A DNA stretch of 7,015 nucleotides from an uncultured Methylobacteriaceae bacterium (GTDB lineage Bacteria; Pseudomonadota; Alphaproteobacteria; Rhizobiales; Beijerinckiaceae). A model generated the notes under the pieces. It was not told the origin of the DNA and made no database searches. It was given only the letters and a program-made list of their open reading frames with translations. Shown in pieces: positions 5,615 through 7,015 of the stretch; within the stretch, counting starts at the first letter, position 1; each line of letters starts with the position of its first letter. A program made the translations under genes and the position numbers. Location: positions 1 through 7,015 of the forward strand of contig CALMTJ010000501.1 in assembly GCA_937872715.1 (NCBI GenBank), in the 5' to 3' direction.

Positions 5615-7006
5615 ATGCTGCTCAACCCCAACCAATCGGCCGCCTGGGACCGCGACCATTTCTTCCATCCCTCGACGGCCGCCGGGAAGCACGCCCGCGG
5701 CGAGTCTCCGGCCCGGATCATGTCGGGGGGCAGCGGCGTCTTCGTCACCGACATCGACGGCCGCCGGAGCCTCGACGCCTTCGCGGGTCTTTATTGCGTC
5801 AACGTCGGCTACGGCCGGCAGGAGATCGCAGACGCGATCGCCGAGCAGGCGAGGTCGCTCGCTTACTACCACGCCTATGCCGGGCACGGCACCGAGGCGT
5901 CGATCATGCTCGCGAAGATGATCGTCGAGCGGGCGCCCGCCCACATGCAGCGGGTCTATTTCGGCCTGTCCGGTTCGGACGCCAACGAGACCAACATCAA
6001 GCTCGTCTGGTACTACAACAACGCGCTCGGCCGGCCGGAGAAGAAGAAGATCGTCTCGCGGTGGCGGGGGTATCATGGCTCGGGAATCATGACCGGGAGC
6101 CTGACAGGCCTCGAGCCGTTCCACGCCATGTTCGACCTGCCGCGGCCGCCGATCCTGCACACGGAGGCGCCTTACTATTATCGCCGGCGGGACCGCGCGA
6201 TGGGCGAGGAGGAATTCTCGCAGCATTGCGCGGACAGGCTCGAGGAGCTGATCGTCGCCGAAGGGCCGGACACGGTCGCGGCGCTCGTGGCCGAGCCGGT
6301 CCTCGGGACAGGCGGGATCGTCCCGCCGCCGGCCGGCTACTGGGCCAAGATCCAGGCCGTCCTCGCGCGCCACGACGTTCTCCTCGTCGCGGACGAGGTC
6401 GTGACCGGGTTCGGGCGCCTCGGCCGCATGTTCGCGTCCGATCTCTACGACCTGAAGCCCGACCTCATGACGGTGGCGAAGGGCCTGACCTCGGCCTATG
6501 CTCCGCTCTCCGGCTCGGTCGTCTCCGGGAAGGTCTGGGATGTCCTGGTGGAGGGATCTGACCGGACCGGCCCCATCTCTCACGGCTGGACCTACTCCGC
6601 CCATCCGATCGGGGCCGCGGCCGGCATCGCCAATCTCGATCTGCTGGACCGGCTGGGACTCGTCGAGAACGCGCGCTCCGTCGGTGCCTATCTCCTGGCC
6701 GGGCTCCGGGACGCCGTCGCGAGCCATCGGAACGTCGGCGAGGTGCGGGGGGAGGGCCTCCTGGCGGCCGTGGAACTCGTCGAGGACAGGGACGACCGGG
6801 TCTTCTTCGCGCCCGAGAGGACGGTCGGCGCCCGGGTGGTCGCCGCCATGCTGGAGCGCGGCGTGATCGCCCGCGCCATGCCGCAAGGCGACATCCTCGG
6901 CTTCGCCCCGCCGCTCTGCCTGGAGGAGGCGGAGGCGGACATGATCATCGACGCGACAGCGCGGGCGATCGACGACGTCCTCGGACGACCGGGCGAGTCG
7001 GCCTGA
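5615..7006 (+). CDS. Class III pyridoxal phosphate omega-aminotransferase
   Basis: The complete 463-residue protein is a fold-type I PLP enzyme that moves an amino group from an amine or omega-amino acid to a keto acid such as pyruvate. Diagnostic blocks are GLYCVNVGYGR (58-68), SGSDANET (119-126, phosphate binding), WRGYHGS (150-156, stacking Tyr), AEPVLGTGG (226-234), LLVADEVVTGFGR (256-268, D260 to the PLP ring nitrogen), VAKGLTSAYAP (287-297, Schiff-base K289) and GWTYSAHP (324-331). R420 in GVIARAMPQGD aligns with the mobile substrate-carboxylate Arg known from omega-transaminases. It most resembles the beta-alanine/putrescine/amine:pyruvate group, not acetylornithine or glutamate-semialdehyde enzymes. 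ATG 5615 has only a weak GAG upstream, but no better in-frame start exists. It lies 166 nt after the AraC-type gene on the same strand and could share its transcript or its regulation. Exact donor is unknown. Confidence 0.94.
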   Translation: MLLNPNQSAAWDRDHFFHPSTAAGKHARGESPARIMSGGSGVFVTDIDGRRSLDAFAGLYCVNVGYGRQEIADAIAEQARSLAYYHAYAGHGTEASIMLAKMIVERAPAHMQRVYFGLSGSDANETNIKLVWYYNNALGRPEKKKIVSRWRGYHGSGIMTGSLTGLEPFHAMFDLPRPPILHTEAPYYYRRRDRAMGEEEFSQHCADRLEELIVAEGPDTVAALVAEPVLGTGGIVPPPAGYWAKIQAVLARHDVLLVADEVVTGFGRLGRMFASDLYDLKPDLMTVAKGLTSAYAPLSGSVVSGKVWDVLVEGSDRTGPISHGWTYSAHPIGAAAGIANLDLLDRLGLVENARSVGAYLLAGLRDAVASHRNVGEVRGEGLLAAVELVEDRDDRVFFAPERTVGARVVAAMLERGVIARAMPQGDILGFAPPLCLEEAEADMIIDATARAIDDVLGRPGESA

Positions 7007-7015
7007 GAGCTTCGC

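Noticed and set aside
5528..6886. Long minus-strand open frame (452 codons) opposite the aminotransferase
   Set aside because: It is antisense to a complete PLP enzyme with all motifs intact; its translation shows no recognisable domain.

Overview
This is a high-GC (about two-thirds G+C by eye) bacterial chromosomal segment with tightly packed, partly overlapping genes, several GTG starts and strong wobble-position GC bias. The protein families and composition fit a GC-rich proteobacterium, plausibly an alphaproteobacterium of the Hyphomicrobiales (Methylobacterium/Bosea-like). That placement is an impression from style, not a phylogenetic result. No tRNA, rRNA, insertion sequence, phage gene or CRISPR array is visible.

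Layout. A minus-strand run of five genes, read right to left, fills about 4432 down to 1: a PhzF-family isomerase/epimerase-like protein; a periplasmic polar amino acid-binding protein (SBP family 3); a His/Glu/Gln/Arg-type inner-membrane permease; its ABC ATPase (4-base GTGA overlap with the permease); and an M20-family metal-dependent amidohydrolase of the N-carbamoyl-amino acid hydrolase / beta-ureidopropionase / allantoate amidohydrolase group, whose 3' end runs off the left edge. On the plus strand, an AraC-family regulator (4639-5448) is transcribed divergently from the PhzF gene, and a class III omega-aminotransferase (5615-7006) follows it.

The divergent spacer (4433-4638) is the most interesting non-coding part. 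It holds three tandem 13-bp direct repeats (consensus GGCYRRCGCCCGC) at 18-19 bp period, the arrangement expected of an AraC-family operator, an 8-bp perfect hairpin overlapping the first repeat, and a plausible sigma70-type promoter for the regulator just downstream of the third repeat.

Together the genes look like a regulated scavenging locus for an amino acid-like compound: uptake by the binding-protein-dependent transporter, hydrolysis of an N-carbamoyl (ureido) or related amide bond by the M20 enzyme, and amino-group transfer by the omega-aminotransferase, with the PhzF-like enzyme acting on the same compound or a stereoisomer. A beta-ureido acid giving a beta-amino acid would suit the hydrolase and transaminase, but the substrate is inference. 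Each protein belongs to a well-known family; what may be undescribed is the combination and its regulation.
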